From contig NZ_JAUTAN010000001.1 in NCBI RefSeq assembly GCF_030818655.1, positions 2,108,001-2,172,000 on the forward strand: a DNA stretch of 64,000 nt, given 5' to 3'. The stretch comes from Nocardioides zeae. Lineage in GTDB: Bacteria > Actinomycetota > Actinomycetes > Propionibacteriales > Nocardioidaceae. Both the position numbers and the translations under genes were made by a program. The notes beneath the pieces were generated by a model, which worked only from the letters and a program-made list of their open reading frames with translations, made no database searches and was not told the DNA's origin. Positions within the stretch are counted from its first letter, which is position 1. Each line of letters starts with the position of its first letter. Shown in pieces: positions 8,703-16,232 of the stretch.

Positions 8703-10268
8703 ATGACCACGCGCACCCGCACCGACCTGTGTCCCGGCGTCTCCCGTCCCTGGCCCGCCGAGGACGGTGGGCTCGTGCGCCTGCGCCTCGTGGGCGGGGC
8801 CGTGACCGTCGGGCAGCTGCGCGCACTGGCGGCGGTCTCCGCGACGTACGGCGACGGGGACCTCCACCTGACCCGCCGCGCCAACGTGCAGGTGCGGGCG
8901 CTGCCCCTGGTCGGCGACGTGCTGCCCGCCGACGTGGTCAGCGCGCTCGCAGCGACCGGGCTGCTGCCCTCGCCCAGCCACGAGCTGGTCCGCAACGTCC
9001 TGGTCTCGCCCCTCACCGGGCTCGTCGGTGGACGCGCCGACCTCCGCGGGGTGGCGGCCGACCTCGACGCCGCCGTCCGCGCCGACGCCGACCTCGCCGA
9101 CCTCTCGGCGCGCTTCCTCTTCGTGCTCGACGACGGCCGGGGGGACGTGCTGGCCCGCGGCGCCGACGTCGGCCTCGTGGCCCTCGGGGGCGACACCGTC
9201 CAGCTGCGCTGGGGCACGACGTGGGGCCCGGTGGTCCCGGTCGGCGACGCGGTGCCCGCGATGGTCCGGGTGGCCCACGCGTTCCGCGCCGCGCGCGCCG
9301 CGCTCGACCTCGGCACCGAGGCGCCGTGGCACGTCGACGAGCTGCCCGCGGCCCTCGTCGTGCCGGGGCTCCCGGCATCCCCGCCCGACCCGCGGCTCCC
9401 GGCGGCGACGGAACCGCCGGCGTACGGCGAGCTCGACACCCCCGCCGGTCTCCACCGGCACGTCGAGGTGCCCGACGGGCGCCTCGAGCCGGGGACCCTC
9501 GCGATCCTGCTCGACGGCCTGGCCGACGACGCCCGCGTCGTGGTGACGCCGTGGCGCTCGCTGCTCCTGCCCGGTGCGGGTGCGCCCGTCGTGCCGGACG
9601 CGGACGAGCCGGAGGAGCCGGTGCGGCCCACGCGTCGCTATCCCTACGAGGGCGACGGACAGGCGATCTACGTCGACTCGTTCGCCACGATCCGCGCCGA
9701 GGCCGACCTCTCCCACGTGCCGTCCGACGCCGAGCGCGTCGTCGTGCGCATGGTGCACGGCACGGGCCAGACCGACCTCGCCCCGATGGTCGTGGTCTCC
9801 CCCGACCTCGTCGGTGCCGCCCGCCGCGCCCTCGCCGCCGGCGCGCCGATCGTCGCGGACGCCCACATGGTCGCCTCCGGCGTCACCCGCCGCCGTCTGC
9901 CGGCGGACAACGAGGTGCTGTGCGCGCTGCACGACCCGCGGGTGCCGGGCCTGGCCCGGGCGTGGGGCACGACCCGGTCCGCCGCGGCGCTGTCCGTGCT
10001 CGCCGACCGCATCCCCGGTTCGGTCGTCGCGATCGGCAACGCACCGACGGCGCTGTTCCACCTGCTCGAGATGCTGGCCGACGGCTGCGCTCCCCCGGCC
10101 GCGATCGTCGGCTGCCCCGTCGGCTTCATCGGCGCGGCGGAGTCGAAGGAGGCGCTGGCGGAGTACGCCGCGGCCCACGGCATCCCGTTCCTCACCGTCC
10201 ACGGCCGTCGCGGTGGCTCCGCCATGACCGCGTCGGCCCTCAACGCGATCGCCCAGGAGGCGGAGTGA
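8703..10268 (+). CDS. cobGH: Fusion of a shortened CobG-like domain with precorrin-8X methylmutase CobH
   Basis: 521 residues. Residues 1-300 match the front part of CobG (precorrin-3B synthase, a nitrite/sulfite reductase-like monooxygenase): CPGVSRPWPAEDGGLVRLRL, ANVQVRALPL, SHELVRNVLVSPLTGL and VTPWRSLLLPG. The chain then passes straight into CobH at about residue 310 (RRYPYEGDGQAIYVDSF), with the methylmutase His in RMVHGTGQTDLA near residue 350 and VADAHMVASGVTRRRLPADN, GTTRSAA and GFIGAAESKEAL after it. CobH converts precorrin-8X to hydrogenobyrinic acid. The C-terminal CobG segment that carries the four Cys for the iron-sulfur cluster and sirohaem-type chemistry is absent. No Cys lies between residue 11 and the CobH part, so CobG activity is uncertain. 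Overlaps cobIJ as GTGA. Confidence 0.9.
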   Translation: MTTRTRTDLCPGVSRPWPAEDGGLVRLRLVGGAVTVGQLRALAAVSATYGDGDLHLTRRANVQVRALPLVGDVLPADVVSALAATGLLPSPSHELVRNVLVSPLTGLVGGRADLRGVAADLDAAVRADADLADLSARFLFVLDDGRGDVLARGADVGLVALGGDTVQLRWGTTWGPVVPVGDAVPAMVRVAHAFRAARAALDLGTEAPWHVDELPAALVVPGLPASPPDPRLPAATEPPAYGELDTPAGLHRHVEVPDGRLEPGTLAILLDGLADDARVVVTPWRSLLLPGAGAPVVPDADEPEEPVRPTRRYPYEGDGQAIYVDSFATIRAEADLSHVPSDAERVVVRMVHGTGQTDLAPMVVVSPDLVGAARRALAAGAPIVADAHMVASGVTRRRLPADNEVLCALHDPRVPGLARAWGTTRSAAALSVLADRIPGSVVAIGNAPTALFHLLEMLADGCAPPAAIVGCPVGFIGAAESKEALAEYAAAHGIPFLTVHGRRGGSAMTASALNAIAQEAE

Positions 10269-11815
10269 GCACCCCGGCCCCCACCTCCGGTCGCTTCTAC
10301 GGCGTCGGCGTCGGTCCCGGCGACCCCGAGCTCGTGACCCTCAAGGCCGCCCGGCTCATCGGCGCGGCCGACGTCGTCGCCTTCCACGCGGGCCGCGGCA
10401 AGCAGTCCAACGCGCGGCGCATCGCCGCGGGGCTGATCCCGCCGACCGCCGTCGAGGAGGAGCTCGTCTACCCGGTCACGACGGGCGGCACCGACCACCC
10501 GGGCGGGTACGCCGGGGCGATGGCCGACTTCTACCTGGAGTCAGCGGCGCGCCTGGCCGCCCACCTCGAGGCCGGTCGCGACGTCGTGCTGCTGGCCGAG
10601 GGCGACCCGATGTTCTACGGGTCGTACATGTACATGCACGACGCCCTGTCGGAGCGCTTCGAGACCGAGGTCGTCGCCGGCGTGCCGGCCTTCGCCGCCG
10701 CCACGGCCACGATCGCCTCGCCCCTGGTGCGGCAGACCGACGTGCTGACGATCCTCCCGGGCACGCTGCCCGAGACGGAGCTCGCGCGGCGCCTCGCCGA
10801 CACCGACGGGGCGATCATCATGAAGCTCGGTCGGCGGTTCCCGACCGTGCGGCGGGCACTGGCGACGGCGGGGCGGCTGGAGCACGCGGTCTACGTCGAG
10901 CGGGCCTCCATGGACACCGAGCGCCACCTCCGGGTCGCGGACGTCGACCCCGACAGCGTGCCGTACTTCTCGCTCATCGTCGTCGCGGGCGACTCCCTGC
11001 AGGGGGTCGGACGCCGGACGGGCGAGGCGGCGACGGCCTCGCCGTCGGCAGAGGCGGTCCCGGTGGACGCGCCCGCCGAGGTCGTCGTCGTCGGCCTCGG
11101 CCCCGGCCCCGCGCACTGGCTGACGCCCGAGGCCTCCGCCGTGCTCGCCGAAGTGGACCACGTGGTCGGGTACGCGCCGTACGTCAAGCGGGTCCCCCAC
11201 CGCGAGGGCCTCACCCGGCACGCGAGCGGCAACACCGTCGAGGTCGATCGCGGCCGCCTCGCGCTGGACCTGGCGCGCCGCGGCGAGCGCGTCGCCGTCG
11301 TCTCGGGCGGGGACGCCGGGGTCTTCGGCATGGCGACCGCCGTGCTCGAGGCGCAGGTCGCGGCGGCGGCCGAGGACGCGACGTACGCCGCGGTGCCCGT
11401 CCGCGTCGTCCCGGGGGTCTCGGCGGTGCAGGCCGTGGCGGCCCGCGCGGGGGCGCCGATCGGCGGCGACTTCGCCGTCGTCAGCCTGTCGGACCGGCTG
11501 AAGCCGTGGGAGGTGCTCGAGCGGCGGCTGCGCGCGGTCGCGGAGGCGGACCTGGTGCTCGGTATCTACAACCCGCGCTCGGCGAGCCGTCCCGACCAGC
11601 TGGGCGACGCGCTCAAGGTGCTGCTCGAGGTGCGCGACCCCGCCACGGTCGTGGTCGTCGGCCGCGACGTCGGCCGCGACGAGGAGGAGCTGCGCGTGAC
11701 GACGCTCGGCGAGCTCGACCCGACGACCGTCGACATGAAGTGCCTGCTCATCGTCGGGGCGACGTCGACCCGGGTCGACCACGGCCGCGTCTGGACGCCG
11801 CGGACGGTGGGCTGA
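10265..11815 (+). CDS. cobIJ: CobI-CobJ fusion: precorrin-2 C20- and precorrin-3B C17-methyltransferase
   Basis: Two SAM-dependent corrin methyltransferases in one chain of 516 residues, as in Mycobacterium tuberculosis CobIJ. Residues 1-245 are CobI: YGVGVGPGDPELVTLKAARL, AEGDPMFYGSYMYM and the GVPAFAAATA loop. A short acidic/Ala linker leads to CobJ from about residue 270: VVVVGLGPGPAHWLTPEA, VSGGDAGVFGMA, VPGVSAVQAVAARAGAPIGG and GIYNPRSASRP. CobJ performs the ring-contraction methylation after CobG oxidises precorrin-3A. The start overlaps the cobG-cobH stop as GTGA, so both are made from the riboswitch-controlled transcript. Confidence 0.96.
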   Translation: MSTPAPTSGRFYGVGVGPGDPELVTLKAARLIGAADVVAFHAGRGKQSNARRIAAGLIPPTAVEEELVYPVTTGGTDHPGGYAGAMADFYLESAARLAAHLEAGRDVVLLAEGDPMFYGSYMYMHDALSERFETEVVAGVPAFAAATATIASPLVRQTDVLTILPGTLPETELARRLADTDGAIIMKLGRRFPTVRRALATAGRLEHAVYVERASMDTERHLRVADVDPDSVPYFSLIVVAGDSLQGVGRRTGEAATASPSAEAVPVDAPAEVVVVGLGPGPAHWLTPEASAVLAEVDHVVGYAPYVKRVPHREGLTRHASGNTVEVDRGRLALDLARRGERVAVVSGGDAGVFGMATAVLEAQVAAAAEDATYAAVPVRVVPGVSAVQAVAARAGAPIGGDFAVVSLSDRLKPWEVLERRLRAVAEADLVLGIYNPRSASRPDQLGDALKVLLEVRDPATVVVVGRDVGRDEEELRVTTLGELDPTTVDMKCLLIVGATSTRVDHGRVWTPRTVG

Positions 11816-11827
11816 GCCGGTCCCGCC

Positions 11828-12127
11828 TCAGCGGATGCCCCACGACTCCTCGAACGTCGGGGCGTCGAGGTGGTGCAGGTGGTCGTGAACGTGCTGCAGC
11901 AGCCGCTCCGCCTCGGGGTCGGCGCCGGCGTCCATCCGCAGCGCCTCGCTGCCGTCGTCGCGCCGCCGGACCACGATGTCGCCGCGGCTCTGCAGGGGCG
12001 TCTCGCCGAGCAGGCCGCCGAGGACCGCGTAGAGGACGAAGCCCAGGCGGTAGCGCCACGAGCGGCGGACCGCGACGAGCTCGAGGGTGTAGACGTCAGC
12101 GGCCAGCACCGGCGTTCCCGAGGACAT
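11828..12127 (-). CDS. Conserved-looking hypothetical protein
   Basis: 99 residues, not recognised. It has one hydrophobic stretch (YRLGFVLYAVLGGLLGE, residues 26-42), then a charged C-terminus with a His-rich piece (LLQHVHDHLHHLD) and the end FEESWGIR. It begins with ATG at 12127 and its stop is 12 bases from the convergent cobIJ stop. Codon use matches the neighbours, and the low-GC-free third positions suggest it is real. No functional link to cobalamin can be read from it. Confidence 0.6.
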   Translation of the reverse strand: MSSGTPVLAADVYTLELVAVRRSWRYRLGFVLYAVLGGLLGETPLQSRGDIVVRRRDDGSEALRMDAGADPEAERLLQHVHDHLHHLDAPTFEESWGIR

Positions 12128-12157
12128 GGGCGGCAGCGTAGTGGGCGTGCCCGTCGC

Positions 12158-12592
12158 TCAGGCGTCTCGCGTCGGGTCGAGGACCGCAACGCCGAAGCGC
12201 GTGAACCCGCGGTCAGCCGTCACCATCGTCGCCCCCACCTCGAGGGCGATCGCGGCGAGATAGGCGTCGGGGACGTCGTTGCCACGGAGTCGGTGGGTCG
12301 AGACGAGGTCGGCGAAGATCGTCCAGTGCCGCGGACCGGGTCTCACGACGGACACCGCAGGTGAGCCGAGCAGCGCGTCGGCGAACTCGGTCGCGTGGGC
12401 GGGCGCGGACGGGGAGACGAAGACGCGGGGGTGGGTGACGACGCGGACCATCGACGCGAGGACCTGCTCGGCGACGCCGACTGCTTCGTGGCCACGGAGC
12501 GCGCCGTCCAGCCAGCGTCGCATGGCGCGGGCATGCGGGCTGTCGTCGTTGCGCTGGGCGCCGACGACGACGTTGACGTCAAGAAAGAGCAT
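12158..12592 (-). CDS. vapC: PIN-domain ribonuclease toxin, VapC-like
   Basis: 144 residues, typical for VapC. The PIN acidic residues are visible: MLFLDVNVVVGA at the N-terminus, RGNDVPDAYLAAIALE near residue 105 and MVTADRGFTRF near residue 125. Such toxins cleave tRNA or rRNA when freed from the antitoxin. Its start lies 14 bases inside the end of the antitoxin gene, the usual coupling for a toxin-antitoxin pair. It sits between two cobalamin operons with no other mobile signature. The RNA target is unknown. Confidence 0.88.
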   Translation of the reverse strand: MLFLDVNVVVGAQRNDDSPHARAMRRWLDGALRGHEAVGVAEQVLASMVRVVTHPRVFVSPSAPAHATEFADALLGSPAVSVVRPGPRHWTIFADLVSTHRLRGNDVPDAYLAAIALEVGATMVTADRGFTRFGVAVLDPTRDA

Positions 12593-12833
12593 GGCGGTCG
12601 TCGTCGTGGAGGAGCGTCGCCATGACCTCGCGGTCGTACAGGTCCACGCCCGGCTGCAGTCCTCCCACGTAGCCGAAGTCAGGCAGGACGGTGGTCTCCT
12701 GCGTGGCGCCGTCCTCGGAGAGGTGGCGACGCAGAGCCTCCTCGAGCACGGACCCGATCGTGCGGTGCGAGCGGGCCGCCAGCTCCTTCGCCCGACCCAG
12801 CAGCTCGGCGTCGATGTTCACTGTCGTGCGCAT
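12579..12833 (-). CDS. vapB: Ribbon-helix-helix antitoxin, VapB-like
   Basis: 84 residues from the ATG at 12833; in-frame ATGs at 12842, 12845 and an ATG-type start at 12857 are alternatives. The one at 12833 gives the usual antitoxin opening MRTTVNIDAELLGRAKELAA. That is a ribbon-helix-helix DNA-binding unit (residues 1-45, ending SVLEEALRRHL). The C-terminal 40 residues are acidic and should bind the PIN toxin encoded next. VapB/VapC complexes normally repress their own promoter, here upstream of 12860. The sequence around its start (catcataacatcac) is unusually AT-rich for this genome and may hold the promoter. Confidence 0.83.
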   Translation of the reverse strand: MRTTVNIDAELLGRAKELAARSHRTIGSVLEEALRRHLSEDGATQETTVLPDFGYVGGLQPGVDLYDREVMATLLHDDDRHALS

Positions 12834-12902
12834 GCTGCGCATCATAACATCACGCACCTGTCATCACAGTGCACACGTGCGGGCGCGACCACTGCATGAC
12901 AA

Positions 12903-12941
12903 CGCCCGCCCGCGCCACCGAGGGGGTGGCGGGGGCGGGCG
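12903..12941 (-). terminator. Strong GC hairpin after ohr
   Basis: A 17-base arm (12903-12919) pairs with 12925-12941 with one mismatch around a five-base loop. It lies just past the ohr stop on the ohr strand and before vapB. There is no long T tract, as is common in GC-rich actinobacteria, so it is an intrinsic-like terminator or a 3'-end stabiliser. Confidence 0.7.
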
Positions 12942-13004
12942 CTGGTGACGCTGGGTGACGGCAGACGCCGTCGGGCGTCGTCAGGCGTCGTGAGGCCGGG
13001 GAGG

Positions 13005-13436
13005 TCAGGCGACCTCGACCTCGGTGACGACGTCGACGTTGCCCTTGGTGGCGTGGGTGTAGGGGCAGATCGAGTGGCCGACCTCGACCGCCTTCTCCGC
13101 GTCCTCCTGCGAGACGCCGCCGCCGAACTCGGCGATGAGCTTCACCGCCAGGCCGAAGCCGTTGTCCTCGCGCGGGCCGATGCCGACCTCGGCGGTGATG
13201 GCGACGTCCTGGAGCTCGATGCCGTGCTGCTTGGCGCCGGCCTTGAGCGCGCCGAGGAAGCACGCGGCGTAGCCCGTCGCGAAGAGCTGCTCCGGGTTGG
13301 TGCCGCCGCCCGCGCCGCCCATCTCCTTGGGCACGACGAGCTCGACGTCGATCTGGCCGTCCGAGGTGCGCGCGTGACCGTTGCGGCCGTCGCCGGTGGC
13401 CGTGGCAGAGGCGGTGTACGCGATCGAGGTGGGCAT
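13005..13436 (-). CDS. ohr: Organic hydroperoxide resistance protein Ohr
   Basis: Thiol peroxidase that reduces organic and fatty-acid hydroperoxides in the cytosol using lipoylated proteins. 143 residues, normal for Ohr. Both catalytic cysteines are present in family context: peroxidatic in TGYAACFLGALKA near residue 60 and resolving in HSICPYTHATKGN near residue 125. These also separate it from OsmC. The AAGGAGA ribosome binding site lies seven bases before the ATG. Divergently transcribed from a TetR-family gene with a palindrome between them. Ohr is usually controlled by MarR-type OhrR, so TetR control here would be a variation and is inferred. Confidence 0.95.
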   Translation of the reverse strand: MPTSIAYTASATATGDGRNGHARTSDGQIDVELVVPKEMGGAGGGTNPEQLFATGYAACFLGALKAGAKQHGIELQDVAITAEVGIGPREDNGFGLAVKLIAEFGGGVSQEDAEKAVEVGHSICPYTHATKGNVDVVTEVEVA

Positions 13437-13457
13437 CGCGATCTCCTTCCGGGAGAG

Positions 13458-13479
13458 GTAGAGTGACTAGTACGTCTAC
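13458..13479. promoter_or_regulatory. Candidate TetR operator between ohr and tetR
   Basis: A 22-base palindrome of form GTAGA-N3-ACTAGT-N3-TCTAC, with 16 of 22 positions symmetrical. It lies in the 102-base divergent region, 22 bases before the ohr start and 60 before the tetR start. Size and symmetry suit a TetR-family dimer. It would block ohr transcription directly. Binding is inferred. Confidence 0.6.
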
Positions 13480-13538
13480 ATCAGGTTGACAGGTCCGGAC
13501 CCCGGACACAAGCCCCGGTTCCCGGAAGGACGACCGCC

Positions 13539-14141
13539 ATGACGGACACGGCGACGACGACGGCGCGACCGAGCGCCGTCCGGCGACGGATCCTCGACGC
13601 CGCGCGTCGCCGCTTCTACCGCGACGGCATCCGCACGGTGAGCGCCGACCGCCTCATCGCGGACGCCGAGGTCTCGAAGATGACGTTCTACCGGCACTTC
13701 CGCAGCAAGGACGACCTCGTCGTCGCCTACCTCAGCGAGGTCGTCGCGGAGGAGCGGGCGGCCCTGGCCGAGGCCCGCTGCGCCCACCCGGACGACCCGG
13801 CGGAGGTGCTGCGCACCTACGCCCGGCGGGTAGGGGCCCTGACCTGCACGGAGGGCTTCCGCGGGTGCGCGTTCCTCAACGCCGCGGCGGAGTACGCCGA
13901 CGCGACCCACCCGGTGCGCACGGTCGTCGCGACCCACCGCACGTGGCTGCGGGAGGAGCTGTCCCGCATCCTCGTCGACCTGGGCGTCACGCCCTCCCGG
14001 GTCGAGGAGGCCGCGGTGCAGCTGCAGATGCTCCGCGACGGCGCCATGGTGGCCGGCACGCTCGACACGGAGCCGGCGCGCGTCGCCCAGCGGCTCGTCG
14101 ACGCGGGCGAGTCCGTCCTGCGGGACGCGCTGCGGGACTGA
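13539..14141 (+). CDS. TetR-family transcriptional regulator
   Basis: 200 residues. The N-terminal helix-turn-helix is clear: RRRILDAARRRFYRDGIRTV at residues 14-33, then DAEVSKMTFYRHFRSKDDLV (the family's recognition helix). The rest is an all-helical ligand-binding domain with two cysteines (EARCAH, LTCTEGFRGCAFLN) near residues 73 and 105-112. These might sense oxidants, given the divergent ohr. An AAGGA ribosome binding site precedes the ATG. Likely represses itself and ohr through the palindrome at 13458-13479; inferred from arrangement only. Confidence 0.88.
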   Translation: MTDTATTTARPSAVRRRILDAARRRFYRDGIRTVSADRLIADAEVSKMTFYRHFRSKDDLVVAYLSEVVAEERAALAEARCAHPDDPAEVLRTYARRVGALTCTEGFRGCAFLNAAAEYADATHPVRTVVATHRTWLREELSRILVDLGVTPSRVEEAAVQLQMLRDGAMVAGTLDTEPARVAQRLVDAGESVLRDALRD

Positions 14142-14151
14142 CCGGGCCCGA

Positions 14152-14928
14152 CTACGCCCCCGGCCCCGTCCGCTTGAGCGACCGGTCGCGCCCGGCATCG
14201 TAGAGGTACGACTCCCCCGCGCCCGTCGCCGTCGGTCCCGCGAGGGCGCGGCCGACGAGGATCACGGCGGCCTGGCGCAGCCCCGCCGCCTCGACCGCGT
14301 CGGCGATGTCGCCGAGCGTGCCGGTGAGCACCTGCTCCCCCGGCTGCGAGGCGCGGTAGACCACCGCGACGGGGCAGTCCGCGCCGTACGACGCGCTCAG
14401 GTCCGCGGCGAGGGCGCGGGTGCGGGTCACCGCGAGGTGGAGCACGAGGGTGGCGCCGGTCGCGGCGAAGGCCTCCAGCCGTTCCCCCTCCGGCATGGCC
14501 GTCGAGCGCGCCTGGGTGCGGGTCAGCACGACGGACTGCGCGACGAGGGGCACCGTGAGCTCGCGGCCGACGCGGGCCGCGGCGGCGGCGTACGCCGGGA
14601 CCCCGGGCGTCACGTCCCAGGCCACGCCCGCCGCGTCGAGGCGGCGGGTCTGCTCGAAGAGCGCGGAGTAGAGCGACGGGTCACCGGAGGTCAGGCGCAC
14701 GACGTCGGCGCCGTCGCGGTCGGCGTCCACGAGGGCGGCGGTGATGGCGTCGAGGTCGAGGTCCTGGGTGTCGACGAGACGCGCCTCCGGCCGGCAGTGG
14801 CCGAGCACGGCGGTGTCGAGGTAGGTGCCCGGGTAGAGCACCACGTCGGCCGCCGCCAGCATCCGCACGGCACGGAGGGTGAGGAGGTCGGCAGCGCCGG
14901 GGCCGGCACCGACGAAGTGGACGGTCAC
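14152..14928 (-). CDS. cobM: Precorrin-4 C11-methyltransferase CobM
   Basis: SAM-dependent methylation of precorrin-4 at C11 to give precorrin-5. 258 residues, usual size. Family motifs: VHFVGAGPGAADLLTLRAVR at the N-terminus, DVVLYPGTYLD, RLTSGDPSLYSALFEQTRRL, the VTPGVPAYAAAAARVGREL loop and VVYRASQPGEQVLTGTLGDI. The GTG at 14926-14928 overlaps the cobL stop as GTGA, so the two are co-translated. Its stop is 10 bases from the convergent tetR stop. No riboswitch precedes this operon. Confidence 0.96.
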   Translation of the reverse strand: MTVHFVGAGPGAADLLTLRAVRMLAAADVVLYPGTYLDTAVLGHCRPEARLVDTQDLDLDAITAALVDADRDGADVVRLTSGDPSLYSALFEQTRRLDAAGVAWDVTPGVPAYAAAAARVGRELTVPLVAQSVVLTRTQARSTAMPEGERLEAFAATGATLVLHLAVTRTRALAADLSASYGADCPVAVVYRASQPGEQVLTGTLGDIADAVEAAGLRQAAVILVGRALAGPTATGAGESYLYDAGRDRSLKRTGPGA

Positions 14929-16157
14929 GAGGACTCCTTCTGCCAGGCCCACTGGGTGACGGCACGGGCGGGGGTGAAACCGCTGAACGAGCCGATGGGG
15001 GTGGCGGTCTCGACGCTGGTGCGGGTCAGCTCGCCCCCACGCTCGCCGTACCAGCGCGCGAGGAGCGCCTCCGTCTCCACGGTCACCCCGTGGACGACGA
15101 GGCGACCGCCCGGCCGCAGCGCGGACGCGCAGGCCTCGAGCACGCCGGGCCGGGTCGCACCGCCGCCGACGAAGACCGCGTCCGGGGCCGGCAGGCCGAC
15201 GAGCGCGTCGGGGGCACGACCGGTGACGACCTGGAGGTCCGGCACGCCGAGACGGCCGGCGTTGCGCCGCACGCGGCCGGCCCGGGTGGGGTCCGCCTCG
15301 ACGGCGACCGTGCGACAGGTGGCGTGGGCCCGCATCCACTCGATGCCGACGCTGCCAGCACCGGCGCCGACGTCCCAGAGCAGGCCCCCGGGCGCGGGCG
15401 CCAGGCGAGCGAGCGCCGCGGCCCGCAGGTCGCGCTTGGTGAGCTGGCCGTCGTGCTCGAACGCGTCGTCGGGCAGGCCCGCGGACCAGCTCACGACGGA
15501 GCCTGCCCCGTCGGGCCAGGCCTCGACGGCGACGATGGTGAGGGCCGGGAAGGCAGGCGGCTCGTCGGCCCACACTGCCGCCGTGCCCTCCAGCCGCGAC
15601 TCCTCGGCAGCCCCGAGGTCGCCCAGCACCGTCATCCGCGACGGGCCCCACCCGCCCATCGTCAGCAGCGCGGCGAGGTCGGCGGGCGTCGACGCGTCCG
15701 ACGACAGCACCACGACGCGACGTCCGGGGGCCAGCTCGCGCAGGACACGCCGTACGTCGCGGGCGACGGCACTCACGACCACCGTGCTCTCGGCGGCCCA
15801 GCCGAGCCGGGCGTGCGCGAGCGCGACCGAGGAGACGGCGGGCTCGACGCGGACGGCGTCGGCCCCGAGCAGGTCGACGAGCGTCGTACCGATCCCGGAG
15901 ACGAGCGGGTCGCCGGAGGCGAGCGCGACGACACGCCGTCCGGCGTGGTCCGCGAGGAGGTCCGGCAGCCCGGCACGCAGGGGGCGCGGCCAGGGCGTGC
16001 GGACCTGGGCGTCGACCGGTGGCACGAGCGCGAGGTGCCGCTCGCCGCCCAGCAGGACCTCCGCGGCGACGACGATCCGGCGCAGCCGCTCGGGCACCCC
16101 GGGCCAGCCGTCCGCCCCGATCCCGACGACGGTGACGACGGGGCGGGAGGCGTTCAC
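14925..16157 (-). CDS. cobL: Precorrin-6Y C5,15-methyltransferase (decarboxylating) CobL (CbiE-CbiT fusion)
   Basis: Methylates C5 and C15 and decarboxylates the acetate side chain to form precorrin-8X, the substrate of CobH. 410 residues with both halves. The CbiE half (residues 1-210) shows VVTVVGIGADGWPGVPERLR and VVALASGDPLVSGIGTTLV. The CbiT half (from about 235) shows DDAFEHDGQLTKRDLRAAAL, GGLLWDVGAGAGSVGIEWMR (SAM-binding glycine loop) and AVFVGGGATRPGVLE. First gene of the cobL-cobM operon, whose promoter must lie in the 75-base divergent gap to the condensing-enzyme gene. Confidence 0.96.
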   Translation of the reverse strand: MNASRPVVTVVGIGADGWPGVPERLRRIVVAAEVLLGGERHLALVPPVDAQVRTPWPRPLRAGLPDLLADHAGRRVVALASGDPLVSGIGTTLVDLLGADAVRVEPAVSSVALAHARLGWAAESTVVVSAVARDVRRVLRELAPGRRVVVLSSDASTPADLAALLTMGGWGPSRMTVLGDLGAAEESRLEGTAAVWADEPPAFPALTIVAVEAWPDGAGSVVSWSAGLPDDAFEHDGQLTKRDLRAAALARLAPAPGGLLWDVGAGAGSVGIEWMRAHATCRTVAVEADPTRAGRVRRNAGRLGVPDLQVVTGRAPDALVGLPAPDAVFVGGGATRPGVLEACASALRPGGRLVVHGVTVETEALLARWYGERGGELTRTSVETATPIGSFSGFTPARAVTQWAWQKESS

Positions 16158-16232
16158 GGTCCCGAAGGCTAGGCCAAGGAGAGGTTAGGGTCGCGAGCAC
16201 CCACCGTCCACGACGACGCAACGGAGGCACTC

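Noticed and set aside
13485-13490. TTGACA as a -35 box for tetR
   Set aside because: No acceptable -10 at 16-18 bases; single hexamer not enough.
16158-16232. Cobalamin riboswitch ahead of cobL-cobM
   Set aside because: The gap is 75 bases and has none of the conserved boxes.
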